Assembly (NCBI RefSeq): GCF_902499115.1 | Contig: NZ_CABVPN010000013.1 | Location: forward strand, 142,341-206,340 | DNA: 64,000 nt | Source: Burkholderia diffusa | Lineage (GTDB): Bacteria; Pseudomonadota; Gammaproteobacteria; Burkholderiales; Burkholderiaceae | Direction: 5' to 3' | Part shown: piece after piece, positions 1-8,890 of the stretch | Position numbering within the stretch: the stretch's first letter is position 1 | Layout: every line of letters begins with the position of its first letter | Position numbers and translations under genes: made by a program | The notes under the pieces: generated by a model | The model's database searches: none | What the model was told of the DNA's origin: nothing | What the model saw: the letters and a program-made list of their open reading frames with translations, nothing else

Positions 1-130
1 CGGCCGGATTGTTCCCTTCCAGCTTCGCGAGCACCACGTTGTTGCGTGCGCGAATCTCGTCGTCCGGCAGGCGGACCAGTTGCACGAGCGGCGTGTTGCC
101 GATCGTGTCTTCGATAGTTTTGTAAGCCAT
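1..130 (-). CDS. cysM: Cysteine synthase B, N-terminal part (cut by window edge)
   Basis: Only the first 43 codons are inside the window. The reverse strand reads MAYKTIEDTIGNTPLV and continues with a LVRLPDDE segment, the typical start of CysM-type O-acetylserine sulfhydrylases (fold type II PLP enzymes that make cysteine from O-acetylserine and sulfide or thiosulfate). The TIGNTPLV motif is the conserved first strand and helix of this family. The PLP lysine lies outside the window. It is read in the same direction as the comEA-like gene upstream, with about 200 bp and a hairpin terminator between them, so it probably has its own promoter. CysK is possible, but the N-terminal wording fits CysM better. 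Confidence 0.85.
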   Translation of the reverse strand, partial: MAYKTIEDTIGNTPLVQLVRLPDDEIRARNNVVLAKLEGNNPA

Positions 131-264
131 GGAGATACCGTGAGTGCGAGGCCGATCAATCGATTGATTGTAAACCAGCACCGGGGCTCGCGCCGGCAAC
201 CCCATTGTGACGATGGAATAGATGTGCCGCACGATTGACGACTGTGCATTTGCAGCATGCACGC

Positions 265-288
265 AAAAAACCCGCGGCATGCCGCGGG
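265..288 (-). terminator. Rho-independent terminator after the comEA-like gene
   Basis: A perfect 18-base inverted repeat (271-288, CCCGCGGCATGCCGCGGG) is followed on the minus strand by six T (265-270). It lies between the end of the comEA-like gene and cysM, so it should end the transcript coming from hldD and comEA. Confidence 0.75.
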
Positions 289-336
289 AAGCCGTCGCAA
301 CGACGGCGGCTGAAGGAGCCCTTTGTCTTGCGTGCG

Positions 337-681
337 TTACTTCTGCGCGGTGCGGGCAGGTGCCGCAGCCGGCGTCGCCGCCGCGGGCTTGCCCGCGGCC
401 GGTGCCGCAGCACCTGGGCCGGCCGTACCGATCGTCAACCCTTCCCGCTGAAGGCGCTCGACCGTATGGCCGCCCATGCCTTTCACGCGCGATGAGAGAT
501 CGTCTGCATTCCTGAAAGCCCCCCGTGCACCGCGCTCGTCGAGAATCGCCTTCGCTCGCGCGGGACCGATGCCCTTGATGCCGACGAGTGCATCTTCGTT
601 CGCGGTGTTGACGTCGACGGCCGCCCAGGCCGACGCGATCGCGCCGAACATGGCGGCGGCGGCAAACCATTTCCTGATCAT
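337..681 (-). CDS. ComEA-like helix-hairpin-helix DNA-binding protein
   Basis: A 114-aa protein starting MIRKWFAAAAMFG, with an N-terminal signal peptide or anchor (residues 1-20) followed by VDVNTANEDALVGIKGIGPARA, broken here as VDVNTANEDAL and KGIGPARA. This is the helix-hairpin-helix pair of ComEA, which binds dsDNA in the periplasm during natural transformation. The C-terminal 35 residues are a low-complexity Ala/Pro tail (AAPAAGKPAAATPAAAPA). The reading frame is open further upstream to 795, but that would overlap hldD and lose the signal peptide, so the ATG at 681 is chosen. It lies 73 bp downstream of hldD on the same strand. Family assignment is strong; a role in competence in this organism is inference. 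Confidence 0.85.
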   Translation of the reverse strand: MIRKWFAAAAMFGAIASAWAAVDVNTANEDALVGIKGIGPARAKAILDERGARGAFRNADDLSSRVKGMGGHTVERLQREGLTIGTAGPGAAAPAAGKPAAATPAAAPARTAQK

Positions 682-754
682 GTACTGGATCTCCGATGAA
701 AACGGTCGGCGGCTGCCGACCGTGAGACCCAGTCTAGCGATGCGACGCGCAGGC

Positions 755-1747
755 TTAAACCTGGCCGGATAGCCAACGCACGTAGCGATCGACACCCTCC
801 TGCACCGTCAGGAACGGCGCATCGTAGCCGGCAGCACGCAGTTTCGTCTGGTCGGCCTGCGTGAAGCACTGGTACTTGCCGCGCAGCGCATCCGGGAACG
901 GCACGTATTCGATCAGCCCTTGCTCGACCTGCTGCGCGAGCGTCAGCGGCGGCAGGTTGTCGAGCGCGCGCAGCGTGTTCACGACCGTCGATGCGATGTC
1001 GTTGAACGGTTGTGCCCGGCCGGTGCCGAGGTTGAAGATGCCCGATTTCTCCGGATGATCGAAGAAGAACAGGTTCACCTTCGCGACGTCCTCGACCGAC
1101 ACGAAGTCGCGCGTCTGCTCGCCCGGCGCATAACCGTTGTACTCGCCGAACAGCTTGACCTTGCCTTCCGCGCGGAACTGGTTGAAGTTGTGGAACGCGA
1201 CCGACGCCATGCGGCCCTTGTGTGTCTCGCGCGGACCGTACACGTTGAAGTAGCGGAACCCGGCGATCTGGCTCTTCGCGCTCGGCAGCACGCGGCGGAT
1301 CACCTGGTCGAACAGGAACTTCGAATAGCCGTAGACGTTCAGCGGCGCCTCGACTTCGCGCTCCTCGACGAAACGCGTCGAGCCGCCGTAGATCGCGGCC
1401 GACGACGCGTACAGGAACTGCGCGCCCTGCGCGAGGCACGCATCGAGCACCGCGCGACTGTAGCGGAAGTTGTTGTCCATCATGTAGCGGCCGTCGGTTT
1501 CCATCGTGTCCGAACAGGCGCCTTCATGGAATACCGCGCGTACCTTGCCGAAATCGCCGCGCGCGAAGCGCTCGACGAATTCCGTCTTGTCGAGATAGTC
1601 GTCGATCTCGCAATCGACGAGATTGCGGAACTTGTCCGCGCGCGTCAGATTGTCGACCGCGATGATGCGCGACTCGCCGCGCTCGTTGAGCGCCTTGACG
1701 ATGTTCGCGCCGATAAAACCGGCTGCGCCGGTGACGATGATGGTCAT
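755..1747 (-). CDS. hldD: ADP-L-glycero-D-manno-heptose 6-epimerase
   Basis: A 330-aa short-chain dehydrogenase/epimerase, the usual length for HldD (RfaD). It converts ADP-D-glycero- to ADP-L-glycero-beta-D-manno-heptose, the last step of heptose precursor synthesis for the LPS inner core. The NADP-binding glycine motif GAAGFIGANIV is at residues 7-17 and the catalytic YGYSKFLFD (Tyr-x3-Lys) near residue 140. It starts 64 bp after the end of hldA, whose kinase product feeds the same pathway; ugd lies just upstream again, so the block is an envelope-sugar operon. Confidence 0.96.
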   Translation of the reverse strand: MTIIVTGAAGFIGANIVKALNERGESRIIAVDNLTRADKFRNLVDCEIDDYLDKTEFVERFARGDFGKVRAVFHEGACSDTMETDGRYMMDNNFRYSRAVLDACLAQGAQFLYASSAAIYGGSTRFVEEREVEAPLNVYGYSKFLFDQVIRRVLPSAKSQIAGFRYFNVYGPRETHKGRMASVAFHNFNQFRAEGKVKLFGEYNGYAPGEQTRDFVSVEDVAKVNLFFFDHPEKSGIFNLGTGRAQPFNDIASTVVNTLRALDNLPPLTLAQQVEQGLIEYVPFPDALRGKYQCFTQADQTKLRAAGYDAPFLTVQEGVDRYVRWLSGQV

Positions 1748-1811
1748 GGTCGTTCTGCCTGAAAAACTGCAAGAAATACGTGCGGCCCGCTCGGCGCGCC
1801 GCCGAATGCGC

Positions 1812-2762
1812 TCAGTGAAACAGCTCGTCGTAGGCTACCGTGGCCGTACCCAGCTTGCCGACCACGATGCCTGCCGCACGGTTCGCGAGCACGACGGCAT
1901 CGACGAGCGGCACGCCGGCACCGAGCATCGTCGCGACCGTCGCGATCACGGTATCGCCTGCGCCGGACACGTCATACACCTCGCGCGCGAGCGCCGGTGC
2001 GTGCAGTTCGCCCGCTGCGGAAAAAAGCGTCATCCCCTCTTCCGAACGTGTGAGCAGCAACGCGTCGAGATCGAGCTCCGCACGCAGCTTCGCGACACGC
2101 GCGCGCAGGTCGTCTTCCGATTGCCACTGGCCGATGACCTCGCGCAACTCGGCACGGTTCGGCGTGATCAGCGATGCGCCGCGATAGCGCGCCCAGTCGC
2201 CGCCCTTTGGATCGACGAGCACTGGCTTGCCGGCCGCGCGCGCCTTCTCGATCATCGTGGTCACGTGCGTCAGACCGCCTTTCGCGTAATCCGACATCAG
2301 CACGACGTCGTGCTGCGGCAGCAGCGCATCGAAACGCGCGAGCCCGGCGAGCAGCACCTCGTGCGTCGGCATCGCCTCGAAGTCGACGCGCAGCAGCTGC
2401 TGCTGGCGCGCGAGCACGCGCAGCTTGATCGTCGTCGGCAGTGACGCATCGCGTTCGAGATGGGGCGTCACACCGCTGCTGTCGAGCAATTCGACGATGC
2501 GCTCGCCCGGCTCGTCGCAGCCAACCACGCACAGGAGCCCGGCCTGACCGCCGAGCGTCACCGCGTTGCGCGCGACGTTGGCCGCACCGCCAAGCCGCTC
2601 TTCCTGGCGCTGCACGTGCACGACAGGAACCGGTGCTTCCGGAGAAATGCGCTCGACGTTGCCGAACCAGTAGCGGTCGAGCATCACGTCACCGACCACG
2701 AGCACGCGCGAACGCGCGAGCTGCGCGCGCGGCACCGGCACCACTTCGCGAAGGGTAGTCAT
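1812..2762 (-). CDS. hldA: D-glycero-beta-D-manno-heptose-7-phosphate kinase
   Basis: A PfkB/ribokinase-family kinase of about 316 aa. It phosphorylates heptose 7-phosphate at C1 for ADP-heptose synthesis. It shows the family start VLVVGDVMLDRYWFG, the substrate loop RISPEAPVPV and the PfkB C-terminal signature DVSGAGDTVIA with its catalytic Asp. It is a stand-alone kinase, like other HldA proteins, without the nucleotidyltransferase domain that E. coli HldE carries. The ATG at 2762 leaves 7 bp after ugd and gives an N-terminus of E. coli-like length. An in-frame ATG at 2801 would add 13 residues and overlap ugd, and no strong Shine-Dalgarno decides between them. Confidence 0.93.
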   Translation of the reverse strand: MTTLREVVPVPRAQLARSRVLVVGDVMLDRYWFGNVERISPEAPVPVVHVQRQEERLGGAANVARNAVTLGGQAGLLCVVGCDEPGERIVELLDSSGVTPHLERDASLPTTIKLRVLARQQQLLRVDFEAMPTHEVLLAGLARFDALLPQHDVVLMSDYAKGGLTHVTTMIEKARAAGKPVLVDPKGGDWARYRGASLITPNRAELREVIGQWQSEDDLRARVAKLRAELDLDALLLTRSEEGMTLFSAAGELHAPALAREVYDVSGAGDTVIATVATMLGAGVPLVDAVVLANRAAGIVVGKLGTATVAYDELFH

Positions 2763-2769
2763 CGTGCGT

Positions 2770-4170
2770 TCATCCACGGGGAGAGGACTGGGGGTCGACA
2801 TGCGGACGCCCGATCGCATGGTAGTCGATGCCGAGTTCGGCCATCGCGTCCGGCTCGTACAGATTGCGTCCGTCGAAGATCACCGGCGCCTTCAGTTCGG
2901 CCTTCAGGCGAGTGAAATCCGGGCTCCTGAATTCCTTCCATTCGGTGACGATCACGAGCGCATCCGCGGCGGTCACGGCCGCGTCCTGGGTATCGACGAA
3001 GTGCAGGCGCGCAAGCGCGTCGGGAGCCTCACCGAGATCGAGCGCGAACACACGGCGCGCCTCGTCGATCGCGACCGGATCGTACGCGCGCACGGTCGCG
3101 CCACGCCCGAGCAGCGCGGCGATCAGCCGACGGCTCGGCGCCTCGCGCATGTCGTCCGTGTTCGGCTTGAACGCGAGGCCCCAGACCGCGAATTCGCGGC
3201 CGTTCAGGTCTGCGCCGAAGCGCTGCTCGATCTTGCCGATCAGCACGTCCTTCTGTGCGGAGTTGGCCGCTTCGACGGCCTCCAGGATGCGCAGCGGCTG
3301 ACCGTTTTCGCTCGCGGTGCGAATCAACGCCTGCACGTCCTTCGGGAAGCACGAGCCGCCGTAACCAACGCCCGCGTACAGGAAGTGATAGCCGATGCGC
3401 GGATCGGAACCGATCCCGCGGCGCACGGCTTCGATGTCGGCACCGACCTTGTCGGCGAGGTTCGACATCTCGTTCATGAACGAAATGCGCGTCGCGAGCA
3501 TCGCATTCGCCGCATATTTCGCGAATTCCGCCGAACGCACGTCCATGTAGATCGTGCGCTCGTGATTGCGGTTGAACGGCGCGTACAGCTTCTTCATCTT
3601 CTCGCGCGCCACCGTGCCCGTCTCGTCGTCGTCGACACCGATGATGATTCGGTCCGGGCGCATGAAGTCCTCGACTGCCGCGCCTTCCTTCAGGAATTCC
3701 GGATTCGACACGACCGAGAAACGGTGCGCGACGCTGCCCGCAAGGCCGCGCGCGCCGAGTGCCTCGTCGACCACCGCGCGCACGCGCTGCGCGGTGCCGA
3801 CCGGCACCGTCGACTTGTCGACGATCACCTTGAAACCGGTCATGTACCGGCCGATGTTGCGCGCCGCCTCGAGCACGTATTGCAGGTCGGCCGAACCGTC
3901 CTCGTCGGGCGGTGTGCCGACCGCGATGAACTGGATCTCACCGTGGGCAACGCTCGCCTCGATGTCGGTCGAGAAGCGCAGACGTCCTGCCGCGCGGTTG
4001 CGCGCGATAATGTCCAGCAGGCCCGGTTCGTGAATCGGCATCCCGCCGTTGTTCAGGATCTCGATCTTGCGCGGATCGACATCCAGACAGAAGACGTCGT
4101 GGCCGATCTCGGCGAGGCAGGAGCCCGTGACGAGACCGACATAGCCAGTGCCGATGATGGTGATTTTCAT
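2770..4170 (-). CDS. ugd: UDP-glucose 6-dehydrogenase
   Basis: A 466-aa UDP-glucose/GDP-mannose dehydrogenase. It oxidises UDP-glucose twice with NAD to UDP-glucuronate, used for capsule and for the L-Ara4N that Burkholderia adds to lipid A. The N-terminal Rossmann motif IIGTGYVGLVTG is at residues 4-15. The catalytic cysteine is in GYGGSCFPKD (about residue 260), and the central helix and C-terminal UDP-binding domain (WGLAFKPNTDDMREAPS) follow. It lies 90 bp downstream of lapB and a few bases upstream of hldA on the same strand. Confidence 0.96.
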   Translation of the reverse strand: MKITIIGTGYVGLVTGSCLAEIGHDVFCLDVDPRKIEILNNGGMPIHEPGLLDIIARNRAAGRLRFSTDIEASVAHGEIQFIAVGTPPDEDGSADLQYVLEAARNIGRYMTGFKVIVDKSTVPVGTAQRVRAVVDEALGARGLAGSVAHRFSVVSNPEFLKEGAAVEDFMRPDRIIIGVDDDETGTVAREKMKKLYAPFNRNHERTIYMDVRSAEFAKYAANAMLATRISFMNEMSNLADKVGADIEAVRRGIGSDPRIGYHFLYAGVGYGGSCFPKDVQALIRTASENGQPLRILEAVEAANSAQKDVLIGKIEQRFGADLNGREFAVWGLAFKPNTDDMREAPSRRLIAALLGRGATVRAYDPVAIDEARRVFALDLGEAPDALARLHFVDTQDAAVTAADALVIVTEWKEFRSPDFTRLKAELKAPVIFDGRNLYEPDAMAELGIDYHAIGRPHVDPQSSPRG

Positions 4171-4260
4171 AGATGTTCCGGTACGTCCCGGTAAATGACA
4201 AACTTGGCCGCCGGACCGGGCCCGGCGACAACCGCAGCGCTTGCGCGTCGAACGCCGGGA

Positions 4261-5433
4261 TCAGCCCGGCATCGCAGGTTCGACGCGGCGCGGCGCATAG
4301 GTTTCCCAGCCGCTGCATCCGGGGCACTGCCAGTAGAAGAGCCGTGCCCGGAAACCGCAATTCTGGCACGTATAGCGTGGCAGATTCTTGGTGCGCTGCT
4401 TGATCAGCGCACGCATCATTTCAAGTTCCTTACGGCGCGGCTCGTCGGCGGCCGCGATCTGCGCATCGAGCAGGTGCAGCATGCCCGACAGGTTCGGCGA
4501 CTTCTCCATCTGCGTACGCGCGAGTGTGTGCGCCGCTTCCTGGCCGCGCAACCCGGCGATGTGCTGATAAGCAATATCGAGCAGGTCGTTCGACGTATAA
4601 CGATCGACATAGCCCATCAGCAGCTCGGCACCCTCGACCGGCTTGCCGAGCGCGACGTAGGCCTTCATCAGCTTGTCGGCGACGAGCGGCAGATACGCCG
4701 GATTCTGCGCTTCGACACGCTTCCAGTGCTCGATCGCGGCCGCGTGATCGCCCGCCGCCTGCGCGGCGTCGCCGGACAGGATCGTCGCGCGGACGTTCTG
4801 CGGGTTCGCTGCAAGCGCGAGCTTCAATTGATCGGCCGCAGCCGCGGCGTTCTTGCGTTGCAGCGCCTCCTGCGCGAGTTCGCAATGGAACTGCGCGATT
4901 TCGGTGCCGAGCGGTTTGTCGCTCATCGATTCGATGCGTTTCGCGGTATCGATCGACTTGTTCCAGTCCTTCTCGATCTCGTAGATCGTCAGCAGCGCCC
5001 GCTGCGCGCCCAGCGCGTAATCGCCATCGGCGAGCCGGTGGAAGGTCTCCTCCGCACGATCGAGCAGGCCGGCCTTCAGGAAATCCTGGCCGAGCTCGTA
5101 CAGCGCGTGGTCGCGCTCGTTCACCGGCAGGTCCGTGCGGCTCAGCAGGTTCTGATGCACGCGGATCGCACGGTCCGTTTCGCCACGGCGGCGAAACAGG
5201 TTGCCGAGCGCGAAGTGCAACTCGACCGTCTCGGGGTCGAGCTTCGCGACCTCGATGAACGCGTCGATCGCCTTGTCCGGTTGTTCGTTCAACAGAAAGT
5301 TCAGGCCGCGGAAATACGATCGCGGCAGGTTGGCGCTCTCCGACAGGAGGTTCTTCAGGTCATAGCGTGACGCCGCCCAGCCGAGCGCGAACGCCACCGG
5401 AATCGCGAGCAACCACCAAAAATCCAGATCCAT
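4261..5433 (-). CDS. lapB: LPS assembly protein LapB (YciM)
   Basis: A 390-aa protein. An N-terminal membrane anchor (MDLDFWWLLAIPVAFALGW) is followed by TPR repeats (for example LNEQPDKAIDAFIEVAKLDP, LGNLFRRRGETDRAIRVHQ) and a C-terminal rubredoxin-like metal knuckle with CQNCGF and CPGCSGW cysteine pairs at about residues 355-375. This is the domain order of LapB, the inner-membrane protein that with FtsH controls LpxC and coordinates LPS synthesis with transport. The ATG at 5433 is chosen because the frame upstream has no membrane anchor and overlaps lapA. lapA lies 53 bp upstream, as in other proteobacteria. Confidence 0.95.
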   Translation of the reverse strand: MDLDFWWLLAIPVAFALGWAASRYDLKNLLSESANLPRSYFRGLNFLLNEQPDKAIDAFIEVAKLDPETVELHFALGNLFRRRGETDRAIRVHQNLLSRTDLPVNERDHALYELGQDFLKAGLLDRAEETFHRLADGDYALGAQRALLTIYEIEKDWNKSIDTAKRIESMSDKPLGTEIAQFHCELAQEALQRKNAAAAADQLKLALAANPQNVRATILSGDAAQAAGDHAAAIEHWKRVEAQNPAYLPLVADKLMKAYVALGKPVEGAELLMGYVDRYTSNDLLDIAYQHIAGLRGQEAAHTLARTQMEKSPNLSGMLHLLDAQIAAADEPRRKELEMMRALIKQRTKNLPRYTCQNCGFRARLFYWQCPGCSGWETYAPRRVEPAMPG

Positions 5434-5486
5434 GCGAAATATCGAAGCAGAGACGAAAACCGCGCCAGGGTCGCGCGGCGTCCGTG

Positions 5487-5780
5487 TTAAATGACGGGCG
5501 GCATCGGCGGCTGGTCGACGACGGCCGGGGTTTCGCGCGCCGTACGCAGATCGCGCTTCAGGCGCCCGTTCTCGAGGCGCATGCGGAAGATCGCCGGCAG
5601 CGCGGACAGCAGGCCGGCCAGCAGCCCCACGACGAAGAACGCGAGGCCGATCAGGATCAGCGGCGCTTGCCATGCGTAGCCGGCAACGAAATTCAGCGTC
5701 GCGGTTTGCGTATTGGCCAGCGCGAGCACCAGCAACAGCACGAACACCAATACCCGGATCAGCCAGACGATAAACTTCAT
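5487..5780 (-). CDS. lapA: LapA-family (DUF1049) inner-membrane protein
   Basis: A 97-aa protein with two transmembrane helices (about residues 4-24 and 40-62), the NTQ.A.LNF segment between them that typifies the LapA/DUF1049 family, and a basic, partly coiled-coil tail (RMRLENGRLKRDLR) facing the cytoplasm. LapA partners LapB in LPS assembly control. It is the first gene after a bidirectional terminator and likely starts the lapA-lapB-ugd-hldA-hldD transcription unit. Confidence 0.92.
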   Translation of the reverse strand: MKFIVWLIRVLVFVLLLVLALANTQTATLNFVAGYAWQAPLILIGLAFFVVGLLAGLLSALPAIFRMRLENGRLKRDLRTARETPAVVDQPPMPPVI

Positions 5781-5918
5781 GTAGCCCTCTCTTTGTTGAG
5801 GTTTGCCGTGGCGCGCGACTCCCCTTCGCGGCGCCGAATCGACCCGTATTGTAAAGGAAGCGTTTCCGCGTCACCGCACATCCTGCGGGTACACGTTGTC
5901 ACGCAGCCGCCGGAAATG

Positions 5919-5947
5919 AAAAAAGCGCCCGCAAGGGGCGCTTTTTT
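5919..5947. terminator. Bidirectional Rho-independent terminator between ihfB and lapA
   Basis: Six A, then GCGCCC, loop GCAAG, GGGCGC and six T form a 12-bp symmetrical hairpin with a T tract on both strands. It sits between ihfB and lapA, both on the minus strand, so it separates the rpsA-ihfB unit from the lapA-lapB unit. Confidence 0.85.
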
Positions 5948-5990
5948 CTTCAGCCTTCGCCGGACGGATTCCGGGCAAGCCGCACGACGC

Positions 5991-6314
5991 TCAACGCTCG
6001 TCGTCCGGATCATCAGCTTTCAACGGCTCGCCGGCGCGGCCGTCGACGCGTTCACGCAATTCCTTGCCGGGCTTGAAGTGAGGCACGAACTTCTCGGGCA
6101 CCTGCACTTTCTCCCCCGACTTCGGGTTGCGCCCAACGCGCGCCGGGCGACGGTTGAGGCCGAAGCTGCCGAAACCCCGAATTTCGATGCGATGCCCTTT
6201 CGACAAAGCGTCGGACATTGCATCGAGCATCGTTTTCACCGCGAAATCCGCATCCTTGAGGACAAGTTGCGGAAATCGCAGTGCCAGCTGCGCGACCAAC
6301 TCGGATTTGGTCAT
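5991..6314 (-). CDS. ihfB: Integration host factor beta subunit
   Basis: A 107-aa HU/IHF-family protein. It starts MTKSELVAQLALRFPQL and contains the DNA-bending arm GFGSFGLNRRPARVGRNPKSGE with the intercalating proline region at about residues 55-75. The C-terminus extends about 12 residues past the E. coli protein and is acidic (LKADDPDDER), as is common in Burkholderia. IhfB pairs with IhfA to bend DNA at recombination, replication and sigma54 promoters. It starts 22 bp after rpsA ends; rpsA-ihfB is a conserved pair. Confidence 0.96.
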   Translation of the reverse strand: MTKSELVAQLALRFPQLVLKDADFAVKTMLDAMSDALSKGHRIEIRGFGSFGLNRRPARVGRNPKSGEKVQVPEKFVPHFKPGKELRERVDGRAGEPLKADDPDDER

Positions 6315-6336
6315 ACTTCAGCAGACCTCGTGAGGC

Positions 6337-8049
6337 TTACTGGTTCTGGCCGTCGAGCTTCGCCTTCAGCAGCGCGCCGAGGTTGGTCGTACCGGTCGCA
6401 GCAGCGCTGGTGTCCGACTGCAGGCCGCGGATCGCTTCCTGTTGTTCAGCCGAATCCTTCGCCTTGATCGACAGGTTGATGCCACGCGACTTGCGATCGA
6501 TGTTGATCACCATCGCGTTGACCTTGTCGCCTTCCTTCAGCACGTTGCGTGCGTCTTCGACGCGATCCTGCGAGATTTCCGACGCGCGCAGGTAGCCTTC
6601 GATGTCGCCCGTCAGCGTGACGACAGCGCCCTTCGCATCGACCGACTTCACCACGCCGTCGACGATCGAACCCTTGTCGTTCATTGCAACGTAGTTGCTG
6701 AACGGGTCGCCTTCGAGCTGCTTGATGCCGAGCGAAATACGCTCCTTCTCGACGTCGATACCGAGCACGATCGCCTCGACTTCGTCGCCCTTCTTGTACT
6801 TGCGAACGGCTTCTTCGCCGGCTTCGCTCCACGACAGGTCCGACAGGTGGACCAGGCCGTCGATGCCGCCCGGCAGACCGATGAACACGCCGAAGTCGGT
6901 GATCGACTTGATTGCGCCCGTGATCTTGTCGCCCTTCTTGAAGTTGCGGCTGAAGTCATCCCACGGATTCGGCTTGCACTGCTTCATGCCGAGGCTGATA
7001 CGACGACGGTCTTCGTCGATCTCGAGGACCATGACTTCGACTTCGTCGCCCAGCTGGACAACCTTCGACGGAGCAACGTTCTTGTTGGTCCAGTCCATTT
7101 CCGACACGTGGACGAGGCCTTCGATGCCCGATTCCACTTCGACGAATGCGCCGTAGTCGGTGATGTTCGTGACCTTGCCGAACAGGCGCGTGCCCGACGG
7201 GTAACGGCGCGAGATGCCTTCCCACGGATCGTCGCCCAGTTGCTTGATGCCCAGCGAGACGCGGTTCTTCTCTTGATCGAACTTGAGGATCTTCGCGGTG
7301 ACTTCCTGGCCAACCGACAGGACTTCGCTCGGGTGACGCACACGACGCCATGCGATGTCGGTGATGTGCAGCAGGCCGTCGATGCCGCCGAGGTCGACGA
7401 ACGCGCCGTAGTCGGTGATGTTCTTGACCACGCCGTTGACGATCGCGCCTTCCTTCAGCGTCTCGAGCAGCTTTGCGCGCTCTTCGCCTTGCGTTGCTTC
7501 GATCACTGCACGACGCGACAGCACGACGTTGTTACGCTTGCGATCGAGCTTGATCACGCGGAATTCGAGCGTCTTGCCTTCGTACGGGGTCGTGTCCTTG
7601 ACCGGACGCGTGTCGACCAGCGAACCCGGCAGGAACGCGCGGATGCCGTTGACCATCACGGTCATGCCGCCCTTCACCTTGCCGGTGATCGTGCCGGTGA
7701 CGAGTTCGTTGTTGTCGAGAGCCTTTTCCAGCGACAGCCACGATGCAAGGCGCTTCGCCTTGTCGCGCGACAGGATCGTGTCGCCGTAGCCGTTTTCGAG
7801 TGCGTCGATCGCGACGGACACGAAATCGCCCGACTGCACCTCAACCTCGCCCTGATCGTTCAGGAATTCCTCGATCGGAATGTAAGCCTCGGACTTCAGG
7901 CCTGCATTGACGACCACGAAGTTGTGGTCGACGCGCACGACTTCGGCGGAAATCACTTCGCCGGCGCGCATGTCTTGGCGGGTCAGCGACTCTTCGAACA
8001 GAGCCGCGAAAGATTCAGTATTCGGGTTGGAGGTTTGCAGGTCGGACAT
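6337..8049 (-). CDS. rpsA: 30S ribosomal protein S1
   Basis: A 570-aa protein with six S1 (OB-fold) repeats, each with the ...YGAFVDLGGIDGLLHITD or GLVHVSEM type sequence. Ribosomal S1 binds mRNA leaders and brings them to the 30S subunit. The start at 8049 (MSDLQTSNPNTESFAALFEE) matches the family. The frame is open for 25 codons more upstream, but those residues are not S1-like. The C-terminus AALLKAKLDGQNQ is typical for beta-proteobacteria. It is followed by ihfB and preceded by cmk (141 bp). Confidence 0.98.
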   Translation of the reverse strand: MSDLQTSNPNTESFAALFEESLTRQDMRAGEVISAEVVRVDHNFVVVNAGLKSEAYIPIEEFLNDQGEVEVQSGDFVSVAIDALENGYGDTILSRDKAKRLASWLSLEKALDNNELVTGTITGKVKGGMTVMVNGIRAFLPGSLVDTRPVKDTTPYEGKTLEFRVIKLDRKRNNVVLSRRAVIEATQGEERAKLLETLKEGAIVNGVVKNITDYGAFVDLGGIDGLLHITDIAWRRVRHPSEVLSVGQEVTAKILKFDQEKNRVSLGIKQLGDDPWEGISRRYPSGTRLFGKVTNITDYGAFVEVESGIEGLVHVSEMDWTNKNVAPSKVVQLGDEVEVMVLEIDEDRRRISLGMKQCKPNPWDDFSRNFKKGDKITGAIKSITDFGVFIGLPGGIDGLVHLSDLSWSEAGEEAVRKYKKGDEVEAIVLGIDVEKERISLGIKQLEGDPFSNYVAMNDKGSIVDGVVKSVDAKGAVVTLTGDIEGYLRASEISQDRVEDARNVLKEGDKVNAMVINIDRKSRGINLSIKAKDSAEQQEAIRGLQSDTSAAATGTTNLGALLKAKLDGQNQ

Positions 8050-8190
8050 AAAAATCTGATTGTGCATGGATCGCTGTGCCACGCCGGCCGGAATGGCAGG
8101 CTGAAAGGGCCAGATCGAAGCCACACGGGGTTAAGGGTTCGAAACACGCTCCGCGCTTCTCGCGCAAAGCACCTACTGCTGCCCGCCTTC

Positions 8191-8877
8191 TCAGGCGGGC
8201 TGACCGAGCGTTCGGTACCACTGCAGCACCTGGTCGACTGCTTCATCAACCGAAAGCGCCGACGTATCGAGCAGCTTGGCATCTGCCGCAGGCTTCAGCG
8301 GCGCGGCTGCGCGATTGCTGTCGCGCGCGTCACGTTCACGAAGATCCCGGAGCAAGTTATCAATATTAGCAGAAAAACCTTTTTGCATCAATTGCTTATG
8401 CCGCCTGGTCGCGCGAGCCTCGGCACTGGCCGTCAGGAACACCTTCAGCACGGCGTCCGGGAAGATCACAGTGCCCATGTCGCGGCCGTCGGCAACGAGG
8501 CCCGGCGTCTTGCGGAACGCGCGCTGGCGCGCGACGAGCGCGGTACGCACCGGCCCGTGCACGGCAATGGCCGACGCGCGGTTGCCGACCGCTTCGGCGC
8601 GGATGTCGTTCGACACGTCGACGCCGTCGAGCTGCGCGCAGCCCTCGCGGAACGTGATGTGAAGATCGTCGATCAGCTTCACGAGCGCGTCGACATCCTC
8701 CGCCGCGATGCCGTAGCGCACGCTCGCGAGCGCGGCGAGCCGGTACAGCGCGCCGCTGTCGAGCAGGTGAAAGCCGAGATGCGCGGCGACGAGCGCCGCG
8801 ACGGTCCCCTTGCCGGAAGCGGTCGGACCGTCGATCGTGATGACGGGGGTCGGGTGAAAGGGTCGGGTCGATTTCAT
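8191..8877 (-). CDS. cmk: Cytidylate kinase
   Basis: A 228-aa NMP kinase that phosphorylates CMP and dCMP with ATP. The P-loop GPTASGKGT is at residues 17-25, the CMP-binding DGRDMGTVIFPDA in the middle, and the LID arginines (RATRRHKQL) follow. The length matches Cmk. The ATG at 8877 is 13 bp after aroA on the same strand. Longer upstream reading overlaps aroA and is not conserved-looking. The aroA-cmk-rpsA order is widespread in proteobacteria. Confidence 0.96.
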   Translation of the reverse strand: MKSTRPFHPTPVITIDGPTASGKGTVAALVAAHLGFHLLDSGALYRLAALASVRYGIAAEDVDALVKLIDDLHITFREGCAQLDGVDVSNDIRAEAVGNRASAIAVHGPVRTALVARQRAFRKTPGLVADGRDMGTVIFPDAVLKVFLTASAEARATRRHKQLMQKGFSANIDNLLRDLRERDARDSNRAAAPLKPAADAKLLDTSALSVDEAVDQVLQWYRTLGQPA

Positions 8878-8890
8878 CGGAACTGTCGGG

